A stretch of DNA of 64,000 nucleotides, taken from contig NC_092093.1 in the NCBI RefSeq assembly GCF_045679555.1, positions 64,507,575-64,571,574 on the forward strand. Reading direction: 5' to 3'. Under the pieces are notes generated by a model. The model saw only the letters and a list, made by a program, of their open reading frames with translations, was not told the origin of the DNA and searched no databases. Position numbers and translations under genes: made by a program. Shown here one piece after another: positions 51,690 through 64,000 of the stretch. The stretch comes from Salvelinus alpinus. Lineage: Eukaryota > Chordata > Actinopteri > Salmoniformes > Salmonidae. Each line of letters opens with the position of its first letter. Positions within the stretch are counted from its first letter, which is position 1.

Positions 51690-52960
51690 TTCCACTGACA
51701 TACTGTTATGTTCAGCTCATAGTGTCTCCTGCTACTGTCCTCCCTTCCACTGACATACTGTTATGTTCAGCTCATAGGGTCTCCTGCTACTGTCCTCCCT
51801 TCCACTGACATACTGTTATGTTCAGCTCATAGGGTCTCCTGCTACTGTCCTCCCTTCCACTGACACATTTAAATAAAGCCTAGTTAAATAAATGTTATGT
51901 TCAGCTCATAGGATCTCCTTCCACTGGCATATTGTTATGTTCAGCTCATAGGATCTCCTTCCACTGGCATATTGTTATGTTCAGCTCATAGGATCTCCTT
52001 CCACTGGCATATTGTTATGTTCAGCTCATAGGATCTCCTTCCACTGGCACATTGTTATGTTCAGCTCATAGGATCTCCTTCCACTGGCACATTGTTATGT
52101 TCAGCTCATAGGATCTCCTTCCACTGGCACATTGTTATGTCCAGCTCATAGGATCTCCTTCCACTGGCATATTGTTATGTTCAGCTCATAGGATCTCCTT
52201 CCACTGGCATATTGTTATGTTCAGCTCATAGGATCTCCTTCCACTGGCACATTGTTATGTTCAGCTCATAGGATCTCCTTCCACTGGCATATTGTTTTGT
52301 TCAGCTCATAGGATCTCCTTCCACTGGCATATTGTTATGTTCAGCTCATAAGATCTCCTTCCACTGGCATATTGTTATGTTCAGCTCATAGGATCTCCTT
52401 CCACTGGCATATTGTTATGTTCAGCTCATAGGATCTCCTTCCACTGGCACATTGTTATGTTCAGCTCATAGGATCTCCTTCCACTGGCATATTGTTATGT
52501 TCAGCTCATAGGATCTCCTTCCACTGGCACATTGTTATGTTCAGCTCATAGGATCTCCTTCCACTGGCATATTGTTTTGTTCAGCTCATAGGATCTCCTT
52601 CCACTGGCATATTGTTATGTTCAGCTCATAGGATCTCCTTCCACTGGCATATTGTTATGTTCAGCTCATAGGATCTCCTTCCACTGGCACATTGTTATGT
52701 TCAGCTCATAGGATCTCCTTCCACTGGCATATTGTTATGTTCAGCTCATAGGATCTCCTTCCACTGGCACATTGTTATGTTCAGCTCATAAGATCTCCTT
52801 CCACTGGCATATTGTTATGTTCAGCTCATAGGATCTCCTTCCACTGGCACATTGTTATGTTCAGCTCATAGGATCTCCTTCCACTGGCATATTGTTATGT
52901 TCAGCTCATAGGATCTCCTTCCACTGGCATATTGTTATGTTCAGCTCATAGAATAATGGC
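51690..52960. repeat. Compound minisatellite: 55-bp units passing into 26 units of 40 bp
   Basis: Three full 55-bp units start at 51690, 51745 and 51800; a fourth at 51855 is altered. From 51901 to 52940 there are 26 units of 40 bp (TCAGCTCATAGGATCTCCTT, then CCACTGGCATATTGTTATGT). The 40-bp unit equals the 55-bp unit without TGCTACTGTCCTCCC. Units differ mainly at GGCAT versus GGCAC, with occasional AAGATC or TTTTGT variants. Confidence 0.96.
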
Positions 52961-53317
52961 TTTCTTTCTGTTGCGTGGTGGTCAAAGCAATAGTGTAAAA
53001 ACAGTGCAGACAACCCCTTCCTCTCTCTCTCCCTGTATCTTCTCTCTCTCTCCAGCTAATGTCACCTCTCCTGGCTCTTACTGACATCCACCCATGACCC
53101 CCCCCCCCCCAACTTTCCATTTACTGTAACCAGCCCTCTCACCCACTGAGCACTGACGGACACCAGATGTCCATAGACGTTGAAATTTGGTCAGTCCAAG
53201 TCTGAACCACTTGTAAACGTCTGCTTCACAAGTTTGGACAGTACAGTATAGTAAAGTGCAATACAGTAGAGAAGTAGAGTATAGCTCAGTACAATACTGT
53301 ACTGTAGAGTTTAGTAC

Positions 53318-53700
53318 GGAGATTGTGGAGATTATAAGAGTACATGGTCATTAAGGCCAGATCGTTCTTCAAGATGTTCAAACATTCATAGATGACCATC
53401 AGGGTCAGATAATAATCACAGTGGTTGTAGAGGGTGCAACAGGTCAGCACCTCAGGAGTAAATGTTATTTGGCTTTTCTTTTCCGAGCATTCAGAGGTTG
53501 AGACAGCAGGTTCGGTAGAGTGGAGAGTTTCGTATATGTTATTTGGCTTTTCTTTTCCGAGCATTCAGAGGTTGAGACAGCAGGTTCGGTAGAGTGGAGA
53601 GTTTCGTATATGTTATTTGGCTTTTCTTTTCCGAGCATTCAGAGGTTGAGACAGCAGGTTCGGTAGAGTGGAGAGTTTCGTATATGTTATTTGTCTTCAG
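53318..53700 (+). repeat. Fragment of the dispersed salmonid repeat with a 74-bp unit amplified three times
   Basis: GGAGATTATAAGAGTACATG and GATGACCATCAGGGTCAGAT resemble the repeat at 49205-49735. The 74-bp unit beginning GGCTTTTCTTTTCCGAGCAT occurs at 53471, 53545 and 53619. Confidence 0.8.
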
Positions 53701-54290
53701 GAAGGCAACAGCTTTTTCCCCCAAAATTGAGAAGCCGATTTAAAATAAAATAAACATTTTAAAAAATTAAAATAAAATCTGGGTCAAAGTTTGGCTTTTT
53801 CAAGAGTGGCATTATTACTGCCACTTTTAGTGAGTTTGGTACACATCCAGAGGATAGGGAGCCATTTATTATGTTCAACATAGGAAGGCCAAGCACAGGA
53901 AGTAGCTCTTTCAGTAGTAGGCAGCTGGAAGGCTTAGAGGCCATGACTATTTTTGTGAATGTGTCGAGAGATACAGGATTAAATAACTTGAGTGTCTCCA
54001 TTGACCTTAGGTCCTGGCAGTTCTGTGCAGACTCAGGACAACTGCGTTTTGGAGTAATATGCAGATTCAAAGAGGAGTCTGTCATTTGCTTTCTAATGAT
54101 CATGATATTTTCATTGAAGAAGTTCATGAATGGGGTGGCAGGTAGCCTAGTGGTTAGAGCATTGGGCCAGTAACCGAAAGGTTGCTAGATCAAATCCCTG
54201 AGCTGACAAGGTAAAAATTAGAGGTCGACCAATTATTCGGAATGGCCGATTTCAAGTTTTCATAACAATCGGTAATTAGAAATATATATA

Positions 54291-55897
<1,607 letters not shown>

Positions 55898-55901
55898 TAT
55901 A

Positions 55902-55952
<51 letters not shown>
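55898..55952. repeat. (TA)n tract at a Tc1 boundary
   Basis: A TA-rich run directly follows the right end of the 54291-55897 element, inside the hAT-like element. Confidence 0.85.
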
Positions 55953-56187
55953 AATCGGCCAATTAATCGTTATCGGCTTCTTTTGGTCCTCCAATAATCG
56001 GTATCGGCATTGAAAAATCCTAATTGGTTGACCTCTAGTAAAAATCTGTCGTTCTGCCCCTGAACAAGGAAGTTAACCCACTATTCCCCGGTAGGCCGTC
56101 ATTGTAAATAAGAATTTGTTCTTAATTGACTTGACTAGTTAGTTAAATAAAGGGAAGAAAAATAAATTAATAATATATATATATATA

Positions 56188-57750
56188 CACTGCTCAAAAA
56201 AATAAAGGGAACACTAAAATAACACATCCTAGATCTGAATGAATGAAATATTCTTATTAAATACTTTTTTCTTTACATAGTTGAATGTGCTGACTACAAA
56301 ATCACACAAAAATTATCAATGGAAATCAAATGTATCAACCCATGGAGGACTGGATTTGGAGTCACACTCAAAATTAAAGTGGAAAACCACACTACAGGCT
56401 GATCCAACTTTGATGTAATGTCCTTAAAACAAGTCAAAATGAGGCTCAGTAGTGTGTGTGGCCTCCACGTGCCTGTATGACCTCCCTACAATGCCTGGGC
56501 ATGCTCCTGATGTGGTGGCGGATGGTCTCCTGAGGGATCTCCTCCCAGACCTGGACTAAAGCATCCGCCAACTCCTGGACAGTCTGTGGTGCAACGTGGC
56601 GTTGGTGGATGGAGCGAGACATGATGTCCCAGATGTGCTCAATTGGATTCAGGTCTGGGGAACGGGCGGGCCAGTCCATAGCATCAATGCCTTCCTCTTG
56701 CAGGAACTGCTGACACACTCCAGCCACATGAGGTCTAGCATTGTCTTGCATTAGGAGGAACCCAGGGCCAACCGCACCAGCATATGGTCTCACAAGGGGT
56801 CTGAGGATCTCATCTCGGTACCTAATGGCAGTCAGGCTACCTCTGGCGAGCACATGGAGGGCTCCCCAAAGAAATGCCACCCCACACCATGACTGACCCA
56901 CCGCCAAACCGGTCATGCTGGAGGATGTTGCAGGCAGCAGAACGTTCTCCACGGCGTCTCCAGACTCTGTCACGTCTGTCACATGTGCTCAGTGTGAACC
57001 TGCTTTCATCTGTGAAGAGCACAGGGCGCCAGTGGCGAATTTGCCAATCTTGGTGTTCTCTGGCAAATGCCAAACGTCCTGCACGGTGTTGGGCTGTAAG
57101 CACAACCCCCACCTGTGGACGTCGGGCCCTCATACCACCCTCATGGAGTCTGTTTCTGACCGTTTGAGCAGACACATGCACATTTGCTGGAGGTCATTTT
57201 GCAGGGCTCTGGCAGTGCTCCTCCTGCTCCTCCTTGCACAAAGGCGGAGGTAGCGGTCCTGCTGCTGGGTTGTTGCCATCCTACGGCCTCCTCCACGTCT
57301 CCTGATGTACTGGCCTGTCTCCTGGTAGCGCCTCCATGCTCTGGACACTACGCTGACAGACACAGCAAACCTTCTTGCCACAGCTCGCATTGATGTGCCA
57401 TCCTGGATGAGCTGCACTACCTGAGCCACTTGTGTGGGTTGTAGACTCCGTCTCATGCTACCACTAGAGTGAAAGCACCGCCAGCATTCAAAAGTGACCA
57501 AAACATCAGCCAGGAAGCATAGGAACTGAGAAGTGGTCTGTGGTCACCACCTGCAGAACCACTCCTTTATTGGGGGTGTCTTGCTAATTGCCTATAATTT
57601 CCATCTGTTGTCTATTCCATTTGCACAACAGCATGTGAAATTTATTGTCAATCAGTGTTGCTTCCTAAGTGGACAGTTTGATTTCACAGAAGTGTGATTG
57701 ACTTGGAGTTACATTGTGTTGTTTAAGTGTTCCCTTTGTTTTTTTGAGCA

Positions 57751-57753
<3 letters not shown>
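56188..57753 (-). mobile_element. Tc1-like element, second family, decayed
   Basis: The ends are CACTGCTCAAAAAAATAAAG and, inverted, CACTGCTCAAAAAAACAAAG, with TA and (TA)n on both sides; 1,566 bp. The minus strand carries the transposase in several frames: [20 protein letters not shown] (N-terminal helix-turn-helix), then [12 protein letters not shown] after a small deletion near 57185, LFTDESRFTLST, FLLMQDNARPHVAG and SPDLNPIEHIWD. All three acidic residues remain but the frame is broken at least twice. Confidence 0.92.
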
Positions 57754-57791
<38 letters not shown>

Positions 57792-57973
57792 TTCATCACT
57801 GCTGAAGTGAAGACCAAGTTAGCTTGGCGACAGTATCAAAAATACATTTAGGATTGTTTTTTCTCTAGCTTGGAAAGCTAGTCGGAAGGCTTCCAGTTTC
57901 GTGGAGCGCCATTTCCTTTCCAATTCTCAGGAAGCTTGCTTCAGGGCTCTGGTATTTTCTGTATACCAGGGAG

Positions 57974-59348
57974 CTGTCAACTGCGTTTATTTTCAGCAAA
58001 TTTAACATGTGTAAATAATTGTATGAACATAACAAAATTCAACAACTGAGACATAAACTGAACAATTTCCACAGACATGTGACTAACAGAAATGGAATAA
58101 TGTGTCCCTGAATAAAGGGGGGGTCAAAATCAAAAGTAACAGTCAGTATCTGGTGTGGCCACCAGCTGCATTAAGTACTGCAATGCATCTCCTCCTCATG
58201 GATTGCACCAGATTTGCCAGTTCTTGCTGTGAGATGTTACCCCACTCTTCCACCAAGGCACCTGCAAGTGCCGGACATTGGACATTTCTGGGGGGAATGG
58301 CCCTAGCCCTCACCCTCCGATCCAACAGGTTCCAGACGTGCTCAATGGGATTGAGATCCGGGCTCTTCGCTGGCCATGGCAGAACACTGACATTCCTGTC
58401 TTGCAGGAAATCACGCACAGAACGAGCAGTATGGCTGGTGGCATTGTCATGCTGGAGGGTCATGTCAGGATGAGCCTGCAGGAAGGGTACTACATGAGGG
58501 AGGAGGATGTTTTCCCTGTAACGCAGAGTTGAGATTGCCTGCAATGACAACAAGCTCAGTCCGATGATGCTGTGACACACCGCTCCAAACCATAACGGAC
58601 CCTCCACCTCCAAATCGATCCCGCTCCAGAGTACAGGCCTCGGTGTAACGCTCATTCCTTCGACGATAAACGCGAATCCGACCATCACCCCTGGTGAGAC
58701 AAAACCACGACCAGTCCTGTCTGGCCCATAGGCGACGTTGTTGCTGGTAGTGTCTGGTGAGGACCTGCCTTACAACAGGCCTACAAGCCCTCAGTCCAGC
58801 CTCTCTCAGCCTATTACGGACAGTCTGAGCACCGATGGAGGGATTGTGCGTTCCTGGTGTAACTCGGGCAGTTGTTGTTGCCATCCTGTACCTGTCCCGT
58901 GTGATGTTCGGCTGTACCAATCCTGTGCAGGTGTTACACGGGGTCTGCCACAATCCTGTTTTAGGCATCTCACATTGCAATTTATTGCCCACCGCCACAT
59001 CTGCAGTCCTCATGCCTCCTTGCAGCATGCCTAAGGCACGTTCACGCAGATGAGCAGGGACCCTGGGCATCTTTCTTTTGGTGTTTTTCAGAGTCAGTAG
59101 AAAGGCCTCTTTAGTGTCCTAAGTTTTCATAACTGTGACCTTAATTGCCTACCGTCTGTAAGCTGTTAGTGTCTTAACGACCGTTCCACAGGTGAATGTT
59201 CTTTAATTGTTTATGGTTCATTGAACAAGCATGGGAAACAGTGTTTAAACCCTTTACATTGAGGATCTGTGAAGTTATTTAGATTTTTACAAATTATCTT
59301 TGAAAGACAGGGTCCTGAAAAAGGGAGTTTTTTTGTTGTTGCTGAGTT
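57974..59348 (-). mobile_element. Tc1-like element, copy 2 of the 3505-5001 family
   Basis: The right end (GCTGAGTT before TA at 59349-59350) is intact and meets LINE endonuclease sequence at the same base as in copy 1. The left end stops about 30 bp short of a full terminal repeat near 57974. The minus-strand transposase starts MPRVPAHLRERALGMLQGG near 59070, has an N-terminal deletion and changes frame near 58480 before LQHDNATSHTA and SPDLNPIEHVWNLL. Confidence 0.9.
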
Positions 59349-60240
59349 TAGATCCAGGGTATGACTGTGGCAATGCGTAGGTCTGGAGAAATGTTGTACA
59401 AAACCCACTGAGTCGATGATGGCTCCGAAAGCCTTTTGTAGTGTATCTGTGGCCTTTTCCATGTGAATATTGAAGTCACCGAAAATGTGAATATTATTCG
59501 CCATGACTACAAGGTCCGATAGGAATTCATAGAACTCAGTGAGAAACGCTGTATATGGCCCAGGATGCCTGTAAACAGTAGCTATAAAAAGGTATTGAGC
59601 ATGCTGCATAGATTTTATGACTAGAAGCTCAAAAGACGGAAAAAATGGGTAAATTGAAGTTTGCTGTTGTAAATGTTAGCAATACCTTTGCGGGATGCGC
59701 GGGGATATGGTCACCAATGTAACCAGGAGGAGAGGCCTCTTTTAACACAGTAAATAAATCAGGTTTGAGCCATGTTTCAGTCAATCACATCAAGGTTATG
59801 ATCAGTGATTAGTTCATTGACTATGACTGCCTTGGAAGTGAGGGATCTAACATGAAGTAGTTATATTTTGAGATGTGAGATATTATCATAATCTCTTTCA
59901 ATTATGACAGGAATGGAGGAGGTCTACTCCAGTGAGATTGCTAAGGCGTACACTGCCATGTTTCAGCCCGACCTAGATCGAGGCACAGACACGGTCTCAG
60001 CGGGAAAGCTGAGCTGACTACACTGACAGTGCTAGTGGCAGACTCCACTTAGCTTGCAGGCTGGCAGAGCCCTGTCTATGTTGATAGATGAGATGAGAGC
60101 ACCCCTCCAGCTTGGATGGAGTCCGTCACTCCTCAGCAGGCAGGGCTTGGTCCTGTTTGTGGGGGAGTCCCAGAAAGAGGGCCAGTTATCTACAAATTCA
60201 ATATTTTGGGAGGGGCAGAAAACACTCTTCAACCAGTGAT

Positions 60241-60454
60241 TAAGTTGTGAACTCTACTGTACTGAAGTCCACTGTGCTGTAATGTGCTGTCCAACTCAGT
60301 GGGCTACGTGCCAGGGACTTGACTGACATCTGGGATTCCCATACACATGTATTAATAGGTTTACGCGATGGATCTGTAGTAATTGGAACTTTGAGTTTGA
60401 ATGTTGTGGGCTTGCTGTGTTGACATGTCAGTGTTTTTTCCTTCCGTTCCACAG
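60241..60454 (+). other. Intron or flank before the first visible ACOT9 exon
   Basis: No coding sequence. It ends in a good acceptor (TTCCGTTCCACAG at 60454), so at least one ACOT9 exon lies further upstream. I could not find it among the repeats. Confidence 0.4.
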
Positions 60455-63400
60455 GTTCCGGTTCCTAAGGTCGGTGGCGTCCCTGACAACCAGGACGTTC
60501 TCCCGGGGGCCTGTGTCTTTGCAGGGGAAGGCCCCGGACATGTCTGAGGGTAAGGCCATATACAACTGACTGACTGACTAAGTATTTATATATTGGTTTG
60601 TTAATTGATTAATTAATTAATTGTTATGAACTTAATTTATACTACTCTTGGGGTATGATGACAAGACTAGAGGACATTGAGACTCCATCTAGTCTCCTGA
60701 CCTCTAACCCATTGCTTGTTTTGTGTCTCCACTCTCCACAGGAAATGCTCACTTGCTAATGTCCAATGGTGTGTTGGTAATCAACCCTGAATCCTAATTG
60801 TATAAAACACTTACTTAATTCAGTCTAAATTCAACTTAATCCTGCCTGCATGTATTTTAGCTCATCGTCTCTCAAACACACTGCCTTGAACGCACTCTCT
60901 CTTTCTCTATCTCTATCCAGCACCCTGTGGTCTGTTGATCTGGTTGTACGGCCTTGTTTCTCTCTTCCATTTCTTACAGACTGAACTATGAATGCACCCC
61001 TGGCCTGTGGCAGTGGCGGGCACCTCTTAACGAGGCTGCTGTACCCTATTCTATAGTATGCAGAACTGTCTTGGTCATCTCTCTCTCTCAAGTGTCTTGT
61101 TTCATATCGTCTCAACATTATGACATCACAGCGGCGCCAGTCAGGTGGGCCACAAACCAATAGGCAAATCTGAAATGACACCTTATTACCTTGTCAGTGC
61201 ACTAGTGATTTCTCCCCATTGCGCGTACACCCTCGAGCTGCAGCGCAAAGCCACTCAGTGGCTCCATGTGCTAGCTGGAACAACAGTGGAGCTGATATTG
61301 TGTATCCTACCCAGACCTCACTAGTACTCTGTAGCTTGCTGCTGTCATTCTGTCTGAGATCATATGATTCCCATTGCACATTCTGTTCTGAGCACAGAAT
61401 CAGTACACACACACACACACACACTGAGAGCTGATCAACTGTGTGGTTGTTTTTCAGTGCGCAACAGGCTGAGAGAGATTGTGGGAGCGTCCACTAACTG
61501 GAGGTACCAAACAGAACCAGTAAAGCTACTTTGTATTGAGATATTGATACCATGACAGGAAGGCCTGTGTTTACTTGTTATAGATGTGTATGACCTTGTT
61601 AAACTCACAGCTCATTCCTGTTGTATCTCTCGCTATCTCCCATCCTGTAGAGACCACCAGCAGGCGTTAGCTGACCGTTTGTCATTGTCCAATCAGCTGG
61701 CTGGTTCTCAGGATGAGCTTCCTGTCCGCAGGATGAAGGACAGCTACATAGAGGCCCACCTTCCCCTAGGCACAGACCCTACCCTTAGAGAGAAATACCT
61801 CAACTACCTCAAAGGTGTCAGGTAACAGATACACACTCACACATTCTTCTCAAACACACACACACACACACTTCCTTCCCCCCTCTGTATGCTGTCTCTA
61901 TTCCAGGTTTGGCCGTATCCTGGAGGATCTGGACAGTCTAGCAGGTATGACCATTTTTGTATTTTATTTTAACCTTTATTTAACTAGGCAAGTCAGTTAA
62001 GAAAAAAATCTTATTTTCAATGACAGCCTAGGAACAGTGGGTTAACTGCCTTGTTCAGGGGCAGAACGACAGATTTTTACCTTGTCAGCTCTGGGATTCG
62101 ATCTAGCAACCTTTCGGTTACTGGCCCAACGCTCTAACCACAAGGCTACCTGCCGACATCATCACCTCAACAACACACTGGTACTTGGTATTACTATTCA
62201 CTCTCTCTCTCTTTGTCTCTCTTTCCCCCCCTCAGTGTTGATCTGTTACTCTCACACCCATAACAAGACACTTCAGAGATCTCCTCTGTCCATCGTCACT
62301 GCCCTGGTGGATAAGATAGGTATGACACCTAGCAGTCCTGGTACAACACCAGGGTGTACCGTATAGACCAGTGCAGTGTTTCTCAAATCTAATCCAGGGA
62401 CACTTTTTCCTAGTGTCATTGAATATATATTGTTTGTTACTGTTGCAGTTTTGTAGTTGTGGCTTATTTCCCCTGTATGTGATGTCACAGACATGAGGAA
62501 ACAAATCATCCACCCTGACTGTGACATCAAGTTCACTGGTCACGTGACCTGGGTGGGGAAGACCTCCATTGAAGCCAAGATGCACATGTCTCAGGTATAC
62601 ACGCGCGCGCACACACAGTAATATACTAATGTCCACAATAGTGATGTTATGTCTGTGTGTATGTACAGTACCACGGTGGGGCCTACACTCCAGTTCTGGA
62701 TGCTACGTTTGTTATGGTGGCCAGAGACCCTGAGAACAAGAGGTATACAACATCCATCCAATCATCCATCCATTCAACCAACCATCCACAGTATCCATCC
62801 ATGACTGATGTCTCTATTGCTCTGTCGGTTTCTGTCTCTCTCAGGGCAGCGTTTGTTAACCCTCTGAAGCCAGAGGGAATTGAGGAGGAGAAACTGTTTC
62901 AGCAGGGAGAGAGTAAGACAGACTACATCCTTATGTGTATATATTACTGTGTTTGTGTTTCTGTTATTTACTGTGTGTGTGTGTCCCTTCAGTCAATAAG
63001 ACGCGTCGTATAGAGCTGAGTACAGCGTCTCTACTAAAGGTGGCCCCTACTGCTGAGGAGAGGAAGATCGTACACAGCCTGTTCCTCAACACCCTGGACA
63101 GCAAGTACGACACAAACACACACACACACACACAAATATACACACACACACACATCAAATATTTGTTTTTACATAAACAATAAGCGACTAAACTTCCATA
63201 GTGTATCTTTAAATCACACTGATCACAATGACTACAGTCATATTTTGTCATATCAAATTGTTGTCACATTGATGTTCCCATTAAAATGAGATTAAAGTTA
63301 ACTTAAGGTAGCAATAATCTTAATTGACTTCACACCCATTGTACAAACACATATAAGGCATAAAAATCTACAAGAGCAAACTCACTGAATCATAAGCTGT

Positions 63401-63819
63401 ACGAAATATTATGTTTTTTTTGTTTGCTTCACTGTCAAATTACAAGTGTTACCTTATTAAATGATGAGAACACACACATCATAAAATCCAGTACAAGCAT
63501 TTTGTGAGTGTGTGGTGATGCTGTCTGTCTGTGTGTTGTCCTGTAGGACAGTGAGTTTCCGTAGCAGAGTTCTGCCTCCTAACTCAGTATGGATGGAGGA
63601 TGCCAAAGTCAAAGGACTGGAGATCTGCCATCCACAGGTTAGAGAGCGAGAGAGGGAAGGAGGGAGAGAGAAGCAGAGATATTTACAACCTGAAACATTT
63701 CTAATTTGTGCTGACTAAGATGTGTGTTTTCAGGAGAGGAACATCTTTAACAGGATCTTTGGAGGGTTTCTGATGAGGAAAGCTTACGAGCTGGGCTGGG
63801 CTAACGCATGTGTCTACGG
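60455..63819 (+). CDS. ACOT9: Acyl-CoA thioesterase 9, mitochondrial (3' part outside window)
   Basis: Twelve exons join in phase: 60455..60549, 60742..60768, 61458..61503, 61651..61821, 61907..61944, 62236..62319, 62491..62594, 62669..62742, 62845..62912, 62993..63104, 63547..63637 and 63734..63819. The enzyme hydrolyses acyl-CoAs in mitochondria and has two HotDog domains. Family signatures are REIVGASTNWRDH, RRMKDSYIEAHLPLG, FGRILEDLDSL, KFTGHVTWVGKTS, PVLDATFVMVARDPENKR and RNIFNRIFGGFLMRKAYELG, where the window ends early in the second HotDog. The first visible exon is basic and Ser/Thr-rich (FLRSVASLTTRTFSR), fitting a mitochondrial leader. The second exon's end is chosen at a weak G/GTGTGT donor because only that keeps the phase. 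It is plausibly functional. Confidence 0.92.
61960..62155 (-). repeat. Full-length HpaI-type SINE in ACOT9 intron
   Basis: In reverse, the tRNA-like head (GGTAGCCTTGTGGTTAGAGC, box B-like GGTTGCTAGATCGAATCCC) is followed by GACAAGGTAAAAATCTGTCG and the AACTGACTTGCCTAGTTAAA tail. This is the most complete uninterrupted copy in the window. Confidence 0.92.
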
Positions 63820-64000
63820 GTGAGTGAGCGAATGTGTTCCCAGCAACCGAGAACATTCCCAGTTACAGTGTGACGTTATGACATGTACCCTAAACACACC
63901 TCAGCAACTATGTCTGGATTTAATTAAAATCATTCTACAGAAATATTACAGGAATGTTCTGTTAGGGTTGATGAAGATGTTATTTAAAACACCCATAATA

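Noticed and set aside
51901-52940. Regular 40-bp repeats could suggest a CRISPR array
   Set aside because: The units are contiguous with no unique spacers, and the window is vertebrate nuclear DNA. It is a minisatellite.

Overview
This window is nuclear DNA from a salmonid fish (Salmo, Oncorhynchus, Salvelinus or a close relative). Three things point there: tRNA-derived SINEs of the salmonid HpaI type, many Tc1-like transposons including one very close to the salmonid elements behind Sleeping Beauty, and a block of five teleost genes with ordinary GT-AG introns. I assembled exons by hand, requiring that splice sites and codon phase agree across every junction. Gene names come from remembered family proteins, not from a search.

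Layout: LRRC31 (minus, 3' part outside the window, about 0.4-1.4 kb); a broken TRIM gene with an N-terminal pyrin-like segment (minus, 4.9-7.4 kb) whose last exon runs into a Tc1 element; EIF2S3, the eIF2 gamma GTPase (minus, 8.5-16.9 kb, 11 exons, complete, 472 aa); KLHL15, a Cullin-3 substrate adaptor (plus, coding 20.8-24.8 kb, complete, 625 aa); APOO/MIC26 of the MICOS complex (plus, 31.5-36.9 kb); SAT1, spermidine/spermine acetyltransferase (minus, 40.1-42.7 kb, complete, 175 aa); and ACOT9, a mitochondrial acyl-CoA thioesterase (plus, 60.5-63.8 kb, continuing past the right edge). EIF2S3-KLHL15-APOO-SAT1-ACOT9 is the gene order I recall from human Xp22.11, so this is an old conserved block. 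The genes are housekeeping or metabolic and do not form one pathway.

The rest is mostly repeats. From 43.9 to 60.2 kb there is almost nothing else: a Tc1 pseudo-element, a LINE with endonuclease and reverse transcriptase, a 40-bp minisatellite of 26 units, and a second LINE opened by nested insertions up to four levels deep (LINE > SINE > hAT-like element > Tc1).

The most interesting signals are in KLHL15. Exon 4 lies between a (CA)n and a (TG)n tract that could pair in the pre-mRNA, and the exon 6 splice donor has been tandemly copied five times with a sixth decayed copy. The other leading signals are a Tc1-ended composite that seems to have captured a LINE fragment, and a nearly whole Tc1 transposase with its third catalytic acid changed to glycine. 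I found no evidence for a wholly new biological system.
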